The notes under the pieces: generated by a model | Databases searched by the model: none | Told to the model about the DNA's origin: nothing | What the model saw: the letters and a program-made list of their open reading frames with translations, nothing else | Shown here: positions 1-7,242 of the stretch, in pieces | How positions within the stretch are numbered: the first letter of the stretch is position 1 | Layout: every line of letters begins with the position of its first letter | Program-made: the position numbers and the translations under genes | Source of the DNA: BOG-908 sp965199235 | Lineage (GTDB): Bacteria; Pseudomonadota; Alphaproteobacteria; Acetobacterales; Acetobacteraceae | Length of the DNA: 64,000 bases | Assembly: GCA_965199235.1 (NCBI GenBank) | Contig: CBDAQU010000002.1 | Span: forward strand, 2,542,001-2,606,000 | Direction: 5' to 3'

Positions 1-1221
1 CTGTTCTTCCAGGCCCGCTCCGTCCTGGACCACGACGACAGCCTGGCCGGGTTCCGCGCCGCCCAATCCCTGCTTGAGCGGGCGATCACGCTGCAGCCTA
101 ATTTCGTCGATGCGATCGCGGAGTTGAGCACCGCCCTGGTGCGCAAGACCTTGAGCGTGGAAGATTCAGACTCGGAGGTGGATACTGCCAATGCGCGCGC
201 TCTTGCGACTCGTGCGCTCTCTCTGTCGCCGCGGCATCCGGTGGCGCTCGCCGCCAGAGCGCAGCTGCTCTATTCCGATGGGCATACCGGCGAGGCCGCC
301 TATGCAGCCCGGAACGCTCTGGATGCGGAGCCGGCCAACCTCGGCGCTTTGGCCGTGCTGGCGCGCTGCTCCTGGGATCAGGGCCATCTGGACGAGTCGG
401 CGAGACTCTTCGAGACGATTCTGCGGCTCAACCCGAACGGCGCCACCAACAAGCCGCGTTTTCTGGTGCTCGGCAACATCCGGCTGATGCAGGGTCGCTA
501 TCCCGAGGCGATCGACCTGGCGCAGCGCGCCATTGCCGGCGACCCGCCGCCCTCACCCGGTGTCGACAGCTGGGGGCGGGCGGAGGGGGCGCACACGCTG
601 CTGATCGCCGCACTCGCGTTGACCGGCCAGATGCAGGACGCCCAGGCTCTCTATGCCCGCTTTGCCGAATTATGGCCGCACCGCACGGTTTGGCGCATCG
701 GCGCGCTGGCAAATCGGCCGCTTGCACGGCTGCCCGGCTTTGTCAGGTTCCTCGATGCGCTCCATCAGGCGGGCATGCCGATCACTGCCGACGAACATGC
801 CGACAATCATGTGCGGCCGAGCGTTGTGCCACTGCCAGCCGAGGCTTTCCTGGCAACGCCGCTGACCCTTCCCGGCGCCGAGACAATCGATACGCCACGT
901 CTTGCCGTCATGGCGCGGCAAGTTGACGCTCCGTTGATCCTGGACGTGGGCGGCGGGGCGGCTGTCATGCCCGGCGCGATCGTCCGCAGCCCGTCGGAGC
1001 AGGCCGAGGACGACAATTCCTTCGTCGATGCCGCCCTGCAACGAGCGCGGCCTCGGGCCGGCACGCCGGTCGTGGTCATGGGAGATGGAACCTACGGCAG
1101 CGCCGCCTACAATGCAGCGTTGTACCTGCTATCATCCAAACGCCGGCGTGTGGTCTGGTATCGCGGCGGCGAGGAGGCGTGGGCAGCCTCCGGCGGTTCA
1201 TACGAAGACCAGCGGCAATAA
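1..1221 (+). CDS. TPR protein with C-terminal rhodanese-like domain, 5' end outside the window
   Basis: The reading frame is open from base 1, so the first codons and start lie upstream of the window. The visible 406 codons hold several TPR-like helical pairs (for example around the motifs LERAITLQPN and ALSLSPRHPVALAARAQ), fitting a protein-interaction scaffold. The last 90 residues look like a rhodanese fold: a LILDVGGG strand, then PVVVMGDGTYGSAAYNAA, then VVWYRGGEEAW. The loop that normally carries the catalytic Cys reads GDGTYGS, so sulfur transfer is unlikely. TPR identity is fairly sure; the rhodanese call is a fold-level inference. No partner gene is visible in the window. Confidence 0.7.
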   Translation: MFFQARSVLDHDDSLAGFRAAQSLLERAITLQPNFVDAIAELSTALVRKTLSVEDSDSEVDTANARALATRALSLSPRHPVALAARAQLLYSDGHTGEAAYAARNALDAEPANLGALAVLARCSWDQGHLDESARLFETILRLNPNGATNKPRFLVLGNIRLMQGRYPEAIDLAQRAIAGDPPPSPGVDSWGRAEGAHTLLIAALALTGQMQDAQALYARFAELWPHRTVWRIGALANRPLARLPGFVRFLDALHQAGMPITADEHADNHVRPSVVPLPAEAFLATPLTLPGAETIDTPRLAVMARQVDAPLILDVGGGAAVMPGAIVRSPSEQAEDDNSFVDAALQRARPRAGTPVVVMGDGTYGSAAYNAALYLLSSKRRRVVWYRGGEEAWAASGGSYEDQRQ

Positions 1222-1296
1222 AGTCCGTATCGGGTTCCAAATCCTTGCTTGCGTGGAGCGCCCATCCTATCCGGAATGATCAATCGGAGACGAGCG

Positions 1297-1662
1297 ATGC
1301 CATCAGACTCAGCAGACGACGCGCCCGGCCTGGCGGTTGACGATAACCTGAAATTGGTTGTGACCTTCAGGTTCGAGGAGCAGTGGCATATCGGGCGTGC
1401 GGACGAGGACGCTGGAGTCACACCCGACACTCGCCTGAAGTTCCCCGCCGGCGGCGGCTTTCGAGAGGGCGCCGGTATCGTGATCGCCCCTGTGCACCTG
1501 CAAGGCCTGTCTTCCGACGAGGTGGCAAAGATCATCCGCCACCGTGCCGAGGACATGGCGATGCTGGCGGAGGCCATAACGATCGCCAACATCCAGTTCC
1601 GGGAAGCCCTGGACTCCGTTGCGTCCGGCGGGGGTTCCGTTGCCCTGGACGACCCGAGCTGA
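1297..1662 (+). CDS. Hypothetical protein, 121 aa
   Basis: I do not recognise the family. The start is ATG 1297, chosen because GGAGA at 1286-1290 is a well-spaced ribosome binding site; an in-frame upstream extension to 1249 lacks one. The protein starts MPSDSADDAP and has a beta-rich first half (LKLVVTFRFEEQW) and a helical second half (DEVAKIIRHRAEDMAMLAEA), with no signal peptide, membrane segment or cysteine. It follows the TPR/rhodanese gene by 75 bp and ends 11 bp before the first copy of the intergenic repeat. Confidence 0.5.
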   Translation: MPSDSADDAPGLAVDDNLKLVVTFRFEEQWHIGRADEDAGVTPDTRLKFPAGGGFREGAGIVIAPVHLQGLSSDEVAKIIRHRAEDMAMLAEAITIANIQFREALDSVASGGGSVALDDPS

Positions 1663-1673
1663 CAGCTTGTCGC

Positions 1674-1787
1674 TAGAGCAGTGTCACGCAGACTGGAATA
1701 GTCGGAGTGACAACATGCTCGCCAAAACAAGGCCTTAACCGGTTTGAGGTCCGCCTGCTCGCGGACGCTCTGCGTGAAACCGGTCTA
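1674..1787 (+). repeat. TA-flanked two-hairpin repeat, copy 1
   Basis: Forward copy of a family with four members in this window. It starts TAGAGCAGTGTCACGCAG and ends GAAACCGGTCTA. The right half is a hairpin in which AACCGGTTT pairs against AAACCGGTC, with an inner GTCCGC/GCGGAC-type stem; the left half folds through GTCAC and GTGAC. TA dinucleotides lie at both outer edges (1674-1675 and 1786-1787). No coding capacity of its own is credible, although frames run through it on both strands. It separates the 121-aa hypothetical gene from the GNAT gene. Confidence 0.85.
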
Positions 1788-2510
1788 GCTGCACCGACGG
1801 TCGCGACCGCCCGGCTTGTCCTGCGCCCATTTGGCATGGTCGATGCTGCAGACTTGCTTCCGATCCGCGGCGACGAACGGGCGATGCGTTTCTGGGACTG
1901 CCCTCGTGACGAGACGGTCGAGCAGACGGGCGAGGTTGTAAGGCGCCTTGTGGCCGAAGCCGAAGCGGGCAATGCGCTCAATCGGGCTGCACGCGGGCCC
2001 GAAGGCGTGTTCGTCGGGTTCGATCTTGGCGTTTCGCACCCCAAGTCGGCCGATCTGGCTTTCACGGTTGTGCCGCGTCGTTGCGGCCACGGATACGCCA
2101 CCGGAGCCGCCCGCGCGGTCGTCGAGCAGGCGCGGCGACTTCGTCTGGAACGGCTGACCGCACGCGTCCACGCGCAAAACGCCGCGTCCAGGAAGCTCTT
2201 GGCCAGACTCGGGTTGCAGGCGTGCGGAGCCGATCGGGCAGTCGAGGCCTCGCCCGATCGGACCACGACGTGCTCGTATTTCAGGCTCGATCTCACCGAC
2301 GCCGGCGATGCTGCCGGCCACCGGCTGCGGGAACCGGTCAAATCGTGTAACATTGCCCAATGCGTCTCCTCATCCTGCTCCCCTGCCTTCTCGCCGGCTG
2401 CGCTGCCGGCCCGCCGCGCATCGTTCAGATGGCCTGCCCCACCCTGCCCAGCAAACTTGCCAGCCCCCACCCGGACCCGCTCCCGCCTATCAGCAACAAG
2501 GCCATGGTGA
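1707..2510 (+). CDS. GNAT acetyltransferase (RimJ/RimL type) whose 5' end lies in a repeat
   Basis: A GNAT domain runs from TARLVLRPFGMVDAADL (about residue 33) to the helix SRKLLARLGLQACG; the acetyl-CoA loop is RRCGHGYATGAAR. The likely role is acetyl transfer from acetyl-CoA to an amine or protein N-terminus; the substrate is unknown. The only usual in-frame start before the domain is GTG 1707, inside the repeat, with GGAG at 1704 overlapping it rather than in a normal SD position. The domain seems to end near SYFRLDL (about 2300), but the frame stays open to 2510, overlapping the next gene by 151 bp. Another frame stops at 2348-2350, 10 bp before the next ATG, so a late frameshift is possible. 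It may be decaying. Confidence 0.6.
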   Translation: MTTCSPKQGLNRFEVRLLADALRETGLAAPTVATARLVLRPFGMVDAADLLPIRGDERAMRFWDCPRDETVEQTGEVVRRLVAEAEAGNALNRAARGPEGVFVGFDLGVSHPKSADLAFTVVPRRCGHGYATGAARAVVEQARRLRLERLTARVHAQNAASRKLLARLGLQACGADRAVEASPDRTTTCSYFRLDLTDAGDAAGHRLREPVKSCNIAQCVSSSCSPAFSPAALPARRASFRWPAPPCPANLPAPTRTRSRLSATRPW

Positions 2511-2668
2511 TGCAGCCTGGCCACTGGGACTGGGTGGACGGCACCTACGTGTGGGACGGCCCGGCCTGGGTGCTGCCGCCCCACCCGGCGCCGGTGATCT
2601 GGGTCGACGGATCATGGGCGCAGAACGGCGGCGGGTGCGCGTGGACGCAAGGGCACTTCCTGCCCTGA
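2360..2668 (+). CDS. Small lipoprotein with YxW-type repeats
   Basis: 102 aa. The N-terminus MRLLILLPCLLAGC is a lipoprotein signal peptide with lipobox LAGC (Cys14), so the product should be lipid-anchored in the envelope. The mature part is rich in Trp, Pro and Gly with two related segments, PGHWDWVDGTYVWDGPAW and APVIWVDGSWAQNGG, resembling YXWQ-type repeat lipoproteins of alphaproteobacteria; its function is unknown. The start ATG 2360 directly precedes the signal sequence. It is followed after 13 bp by the RMD1-like gene, suggesting co-transcription. Confidence 0.75.
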   Translation: MRLLILLPCLLAGCAAGPPRIVQMACPTLPSKLASPHPDPLPPISNKAMVMQPGHWDWVDGTYVWDGPAWVLPPHPAPVIWVDGSWAQNGGGCAWTQGHFLP

Positions 2669-2681
2669 TCCGTCCGCACCC

Positions 2682-3824
2682 ATGACCCAAGCGCAGGACA
2701 GCGCCCACCCCCACGTGCTGGCGGGCCACATCACCGCGCTGCGCCTGTTCGACCTGGCCTACGCCATCGACCTCGGCCAGGCAGAACGCCTGTGGACCAG
2801 CCAGGCGCGCCAGGGCGCCCGCTCCCGCCTCACCGGCACGCCGCCCAAGGCGGTCTCGTTCGGCGACCCGCCGCTCGGGCTCGTCCTGCCGCCAATGCCG
2901 CTCACCTTGCACGAGCCGCATGGCCGAAGAGAGATGGAGGTCAGCGTCGTCGCCCGGCTCTACGCCTTCGGCGTGGTCACGCTGGCGGTCCAGGTGCAGG
3001 CCGATGGCCTGGCCTGGGAGGATTTTTCCGCGCGCGTCAACGCGGTCGACGCGGCAGTCGGGCCGAATACCTCAATCGATTTCTGGCACCAGCTGCTGGA
3101 CGCGCTCAAGGAGCCGATCGGCCCAGCCTTGACGCGTCCGAACCTGTCCGACCTGGAGGAGGACTACCTCGTCGCGACCGTGCACCGCTTCGCCGCACCC
3201 GTGCCGGCCAGCGCGCTCGGCCGCGAGATCGACCTGGTGCCGCTGCTCAGCGGAGAGACGCGGCGCCTTGCCGAGGGCGCGCGCGCCGACCTGCTCAGCC
3301 GCCGCTTCAGCTACTACACCGACGACCTGGTGATTCTGACCTGGGACCGCGCCTTCATCTACGAGCCGCAGGGCGATACCGACGTCGCCGACGTGATCGA
3401 GGTCGCCAACGCCCAGTTCCTGGAGATGCGCTACTACGACGAGCTGCTCGATGCCGAACTGCCGCGCATGTACGACCTGGTTGAACGTGCCAAGCGCCGC
3501 TTCGACCGCGGCCCCAGGCGGTTCGCGGGGCTGGCACGCCGCCTCTACACCCTGGTTGCCGAGGTCACGGAGTTGACCGAGAAGGTCGACAACGCGCTGC
3601 AGGTGACCGAGGACGTCTATTTGGCGCGCGTCTATGCCGCTTCCTTGGACCTGTTCCGAGTCAAGGCGGTCAGTGCCGCGGTCGACCGCAAGCTGGCCAT
3701 CATACGCGACACCTATGCCGCACTGTACGACGAGGCAGCTAGCAGCCGCGCCGGTCTGATGGAGGGCGCGGTCGTGGTGCTCATCATCGTCGAGATCGTG
3801 CTGGCGCTGTTCGGACGACATTGA
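2682..3824 (+). CDS. RMD1/YagE (DUF155) family membrane-anchored protein
   Basis: 380 aa. The sequence carries the pattern of the RMD1/YagE family: a beta-rich N-terminal half (EVSVVARLYAFGVVTLAVQV), then YYTDDLVILTWDRAFI, then the acidic block DVADVIEVANAQFLEMRYYD, a long coiled-coil-like helical region, and one C-terminal membrane segment (GAVVVLIIVEIVLALFG) ending GRH. Fungal relatives are linked to meiotic division and mitochondrial translation; the bacterial role is not established. ATG 2682 lies 13 bp after the lipoprotein gene. The downstream neighbour is convergent, with two GC-rich hairpins and a repeat copy between them. Confidence 0.75.
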   Translation: MTQAQDSAHPHVLAGHITALRLFDLAYAIDLGQAERLWTSQARQGARSRLTGTPPKAVSFGDPPLGLVLPPMPLTLHEPHGRREMEVSVVARLYAFGVVTLAVQVQADGLAWEDFSARVNAVDAAVGPNTSIDFWHQLLDALKEPIGPALTRPNLSDLEEDYLVATVHRFAAPVPASALGREIDLVPLLSGETRRLAEGARADLLSRRFSYYTDDLVILTWDRAFIYEPQGDTDVADVIEVANAQFLEMRYYDELLDAELPRMYDLVERAKRRFDRGPRRFAGLARRLYTLVAEVTELTEKVDNALQVTEDVYLARVYAASLDLFRVKAVSAAVDRKLAIIRDTYAALYDEAASSRAGLMEGAVVVLIIVEIVLALFGRH

Positions 3825-3826
3825 AG

Positions 3827-3871
3827 TTGGGGGACGCTGTCCCCCAACCCCCTGCTGGGGTCAGGGACCCC
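3827..3871 (+). terminator. Two GC-rich hairpins between convergent genes
   Basis: TTGGGGGAC at 3827-3835 pairs perfectly with GTCCCCCAA at 3839-3847 around GCT. GGGGTC at 3857-3862 pairs with GACCCC at 3866-3871 around AGG. They start 3 bp after the stop of the RMD1-like gene. There is no T-run, so termination is plausible but not of the classic intrinsic type. Confidence 0.4.
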
Positions 3872-3882
3872 ACACCTCCGAT

Positions 3883-3997
3883 TAGAGCAATGTCACGCGG
3901 ACTGAAATAGTCGGAGCGACGAAATTGCTGGCCAAAACAAGGCCTAGACCGCTTTGAGGTCCGCCTACCCGCGGACACTCTGCGTGAAACCGGTCTA
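3883..3997 (+). repeat. TA-flanked two-hairpin repeat, copy 2
   Basis: Complete forward copy, TAGAGCAATGTCACGCGG to GAAACCGGTCTA, with TA at 3883-3884 and 3996-3997. The left hairpin pairs GAGCAAT-GTCAC against CGAAATTGCTGGCC less well than in other copies; the right hairpin is bounded by TAGACC and GGTCTA. The complement of 3995-3997 (CTA) is the TAG stop codon of the minus-strand PPOX gene, so element and gene overlap by 3 bp. Confidence 0.85.
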
Positions 3998-4495
3998 GCT
4001 AGCGATTTGAACTTTCTCGTTGCCGCCAGGGTGCGGCGGACTGCCTGTGGCGACGGCCTTCAGATAGCCGTAGAGGTGCACCATGGTCGAGTTGGGCGCG
4101 TCCCAGTACTCCGCCTGCTCCACGTCCACTTTGAGGATGGCGATGTCCGGGTCGTCGGTGCCCTTGGGGAACCACACCCGCATCGCCTCGCCCCAATGAG
4201 CTTTGATCTCTGTCTTGTCGCGCACGATCTGCGCCGTGCCCGAGAGAGAGACGTAGTTCTGGTGATCGGGGTCGGCGTAGCTGATGCCGACGCGCTCGTG
4301 GGCACCGACCTCGTCCACCTTGTGGGCAGAAGCGCGGGTGTAGAAATATAGCGTCCCTTCGAAATCCTTCTGCGCCGCCACCATCGGTCGGGCGCGCAGA
4401 TGCGGGCCGTCCTCGCTGGTCAGCATGGCGAACTTGATGTCCTTGATCATGGCCGACAGCTTTTTCAGCGTCTCGGCGTCGGCGATCTTTGTCAT
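3995..4495 (-). CDS. Pyridoxamine 5'-phosphate oxidase-family (general stress) protein
   Basis: 166 aa from ATG 4495-4493 (MTKIADAETLKKLS), preceded by GGAGCAC, a good ribosome binding site; a longer frame to 4552 lacks one. The split-barrel flavin/PPOX fold is indicated by DIKFAMLTSEDGPHLRARPM, GTLYFYTRASAHKVDEV, HERVGISYADPDHQNYVSLSG and WFPKGTDDPDIAILKV, the layout of general stress protein 26-like members. These bind FMN or related cofactors and are not PLP-making enzymes. The physiological substrate is unknown. The TAG stop lies in the end of repeat copy 2. Confidence 0.8.
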   Translation of the reverse strand: MTKIADAETLKKLSAMIKDIKFAMLTSEDGPHLRARPMVAAQKDFEGTLYFYTRASAHKVDEVGAHERVGISYADPDHQNYVSLSGTAQIVRDKTEIKAHWGEAMRVWFPKGTDDPDIAILKVDVEQAEYWDAPNSTMVHLYGYLKAVATGSPPHPGGNEKVQIAS

Positions 4496-4600
4496 GGATG
4501 TGCTCCGTTGCTCATTACGTCCAAAGCCACGGACGGGCCGGGAAGTTTCCACGCCGCCGTGGCGGTAGCGCTGCCTGGCGGCCTATGGCAGCGTCGGCCC

Positions 4601-5344
4601 ATGCGATTCGTCCCGTTAGGCTGCGTCCTGTCCGTCTCCGTAGGCTGCGCCGCTGCCCAGACCGCGGTGCCCAGGCTGCAGGATGCGACCGTGGTGGCCA
4701 AGAACGGCACCATCAGCATCACCCGCCTGCCGATCCGCACGGCCGCCGGCATCATCTACCGCGACGTGACAATCGAGCTGCATGTGGACGCGGACGGCCG
4801 AGTGACGCTGGCGACCGACGGCGCCGGCCGTGCGCTCGCCGGCAACGCTCCGGGAGCGCCGGCCCGGCACGTGGCGCTCCAGGCGGTGCCGAGCGGCACG
4901 TCTCCGCCTGCGCAGGTGGCGACCCAGTCGATCGAGCTGCCGCAACGGCCGTCGCCCCCCACCGTGTTCCAGCACTTTACGTCAGGCACCTACACCACCG
5001 CGAACGGGTCGTTGGCCAGGCTGCAGGATCGCGGCATGGACCTGATCCACGGGGTGCCGATGTGGACGATCGACGGCGACGGGCCGATCGGCAGCGCCAC
5101 CTTCTATTCAGGGCCGCCGCGGCTCAATCCACGGTCGACCCGGCTCGCCAGGGCCGGCCTGACCGGCGAGGAGTATGCCTACGGCACGTCCGACAGCGGC
5201 ACCGGCGAGACGTTCGGCTCAGGCGCCCTGATCGGCGTGCTTCAGCAGGGAAAGACCTTGCGGGTGGTCAGCTTCCATCACGGCTGCTGCACCGATGGCA
5301 GCGAGCCTACCGGCTCGGTCACCTACACCCTGGTCGGCCGCTGA
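4601..5344 (+). CDS. Hypothetical exported protein, 247 aa
   Basis: ATG 4601 opens MRFVPLGCVLSVSVGCAAAQ, a probable Sec signal peptide with cleavage after AAAQ or so; the Cys at position 17 is a poor lipobox. The mature part is beta-rich with Gly, Thr and Pro (HFTSGTYTTANGSLARLQD, GSATFYSGPPRLNPRSTRL) and a late HHGCC motif. I do not recognise a family. It is divergent from the PPOX gene (105 bp between starts) and is followed by the VOC gene after 1 bp, so the two are probably co-transcribed. Confidence 0.6.
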   Translation: MRFVPLGCVLSVSVGCAAAQTAVPRLQDATVVAKNGTISITRLPIRTAAGIIYRDVTIELHVDADGRVTLATDGAGRALAGNAPGAPARHVALQAVPSGTSPPAQVATQSIELPQRPSPPTVFQHFTSGTYTTANGSLARLQDRGMDLIHGVPMWTIDGDGPIGSATFYSGPPRLNPRSTRLARAGLTGEEYAYGTSDSGTGETFGSGALIGVLQQGKTLRVVSFHHGCCTDGSEPTGSVTYTLVGR

Positions 5345-5345
5345 C

Positions 5346-5765
5346 ATGGCGATGCCGAGGCTGGGCGCGATCCTGGAAACCTCGCTCTACGTCCGCGACC
5401 TGGACCTCTCCCACGCATTCTATCGGCGTGTCCTGGGCTTCGAACAGTTTTTGCGCGACGACCGCATGTGCGCCATGGGCGTGCCGGGCGCCGGCGTGCT
5501 GCTGCTGTTCCGCAACGGCGCCTCCGCCAGCCCCAGCATGACGCCGCAGGGAACCATCCCCGCCCATGACGGACGCGGAACGCTGCACGTGGCGTTCTCC
5601 GTCCCCCGCAACGAGCTGGATGCCTGGGCCGCCCACCTGTCCGCCGAGGGCGTGCCCCTGGAGAGCCGCATCACCTGGCCCGCCGGCGGCACCAGCCTGT
5701 ACTTCCGCGACCCCGACGAACACTCCATCGAGGTGGCGACGCCCGGCTTATGGCCCAACTGGTAG
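5346..5765 (+). CDS. VOC-family (glyoxalase/bleomycin resistance-like) protein
   Basis: 139 aa from ATG 5346. Two beta-alpha-beta-beta-beta modules typical of the vicinal oxygen chelate fold are visible: LETSLYVRDLDLSHAFYRRVLGF at the N-terminus and TLHVAFSVPRNELDAWAAHL with SLYFRDPDEHSIEVATPG at the C-terminus. His583-side metal ligands are represented by the H of TLHVAF and the E of HSIEV. The reaction (lyase, dioxygenase or binding protein) cannot be told from sequence. It begins 1 bp after the exported protein gene and ends 40 bp before glcD. Confidence 0.8.
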   Translation: MAMPRLGAILETSLYVRDLDLSHAFYRRVLGFEQFLRDDRMCAMGVPGAGVLLLFRNGASASPSMTPQGTIPAHDGRGTLHVAFSVPRNELDAWAAHLSAEGVPLESRITWPAGGTSLYFRDPDEHSIEVATPGLWPNW

Positions 5766-5805
5766 GCGCCTTGTCTTCGCTGCGTGGTGGTCCAAAGTAC
5801 CGCGC

Positions 5806-7233
5806 ATGATCCACCTTCCTCAGCCCAAAGCCGACATCCTGGCCCGACGCGACGAGATCGTGGCAGCGCTGCAGGCTATCCTCCCGGGCGACGGCGTGAT
5901 CGTGGAGGAACGGCGGTTGAAGCCGTACGAGACAGACGGGCTGTCGTCATACCGCCAGCCGCCTCTTGCGGTCGTGCTGCCGCGCACCACCGAGCAGGTG
6001 GCGGCTATTCTCAGGTACTGCTCCTCGGTCGGCCTGCGGGTGATCCCGCGCGGCGCTGGCACGTCGCTTTCTGGCGGCGCGCTGCCGCTGGCCGACGCGG
6101 TCGTTATCGGCATGATGCGCATGAACAGCATCCTGGACATCGACTACGCCGACCGCTGCGCCACCGTGCAGGCGGGGGTCACCAACCTCGCCATCACAGG
6201 CGCCGTCCAGTCCGAGGGCTTCTTCTACGCGCCCGACCCGTCCAGCCAGCTTGCCTGCATGATCGGCGGCAACGTGAACATGAACTCGGGCGGCGCGCAC
6301 TGCCTGAAATATGGTGTCACCGCCAACAACCTGCTCGGCTTGAAGATCGTCACCGTAGAGGGCGAGGTCATCGACATCGGCGGCGCTCATCTTGATGCCG
6401 CAGGCTATGACTGGCTCGGCCTTCTCACCGGCAGCGAAGGCATGCTGGCGATGGTCACCGAAGTGACCGTGCGCATCCTGCACGCGCCGGAGGGGGCGCG
6501 AGCGATGCTGGCGGGCTTTGCCTCCAGCGAGGTCGCCGGCGCCTGTGTCGACGCGATCATCGGCAGCGGCATCATTCCTGTGGCGCTCGAGTTCATGGAC
6601 CGCCCCGCCATCCACGCCTGCGAGGCGTTCGCCCATGCCGGCTACCCGATGGACGCCGAGGCGCTGCTGATCATCGAGGTCGAGGGTGGGGCGGAAGAGC
6701 AGGACCGGCTGCTCGGCGAGATCGGCACGATTTGCGAACGGTTCAGCCCGTTGAGCATGCGCATATCGCAATCGGCCGAGGAGAGCTTGGCAATCTGGAA
6801 GGGCCGCAAGGGCGCGTTCGGCGCCGTCGGTCGTATCAGCCCCGACTACCTCTGCATGGACGGCACGATCCCGACCTCGCGCCTGCCCGAAACCCTGCGA
6901 CGCATCGGCGAGATGACACAGGCGGCCGGCCTGGCCGTGTGCAACATCTTCCACGCGGGTGACGGCAACCTGCATCCGCTGATCATGTTCGACGCCAACG
7001 ACTCCGACAGTTTCGCGCGCGCCGAGGTGCTGGGCGCCGACATCCTGAAGCTTTGCGTGGAAGTCGGCGGCTGTCTGACCGGCGAGCATGGCGTGGGGGT
7101 GGAAAAACGCGACCTGATGAGCGTGCAGTTTACCAATGTCGAACTGCAGCAGCAGCGCAGGCTGAAGGCGGCGTTCGACCCCGCATGGCTGCTGAACCCG
7201 GCAAAGGTGTTTCCACTCTTAGAGAACGCCTGA
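5806..7233 (+). CDS. glcD: Glycolate oxidase FAD-linked subunit GlcD
   Basis: 475 aa from ATG 5806 (MIHLPQPKADIL). An FAD-binding PCMH domain contains PRGAGTSLSGG (residues 81-91) and the segment FYAPDPSSQ before IGGNVNMNSGG; the C-terminal FAD oxidase domain has HAGDGNLHP and LTGEHGVGVEKR. It oxidises glycolate (or D-lactate-like 2-hydroxy acids) to glyoxylate with GlcE and GlcF, feeding electrons to the quinone pool at the membrane. The length is close to E. coli GlcD. glcE follows after 9 bp. A D-lactate dehydrogenase role is the main alternative, but the DEF set favours glycolate. Confidence 0.93.
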   Translation: MIHLPQPKADILARRDEIVAALQAILPGDGVIVEERRLKPYETDGLSSYRQPPLAVVLPRTTEQVAAILRYCSSVGLRVIPRGAGTSLSGGALPLADAVVIGMMRMNSILDIDYADRCATVQAGVTNLAITGAVQSEGFFYAPDPSSQLACMIGGNVNMNSGGAHCLKYGVTANNLLGLKIVTVEGEVIDIGGAHLDAAGYDWLGLLTGSEGMLAMVTEVTVRILHAPEGARAMLAGFASSEVAGACVDAIIGSGIIPVALEFMDRPAIHACEAFAHAGYPMDAEALLIIEVEGGAEEQDRLLGEIGTICERFSPLSMRISQSAEESLAIWKGRKGAFGAVGRISPDYLCMDGTIPTSRLPETLRRIGEMTQAAGLAVCNIFHAGDGNLHPLIMFDANDSDSFARAEVLGADILKLCVEVGGCLTGEHGVGVEKRDLMSVQFTNVELQQQRRLKAAFDPAWLLNPAKVFPLLENA

Positions 7234-7242
7234 CTACCGGCC

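Noticed and set aside
3784..3978. Minus-strand frame starting MSAGRRTSKRSRPC
   Set aside because: It is translated repeat copy 2; similar peptides appear wherever the repeat is read and have no independent support.
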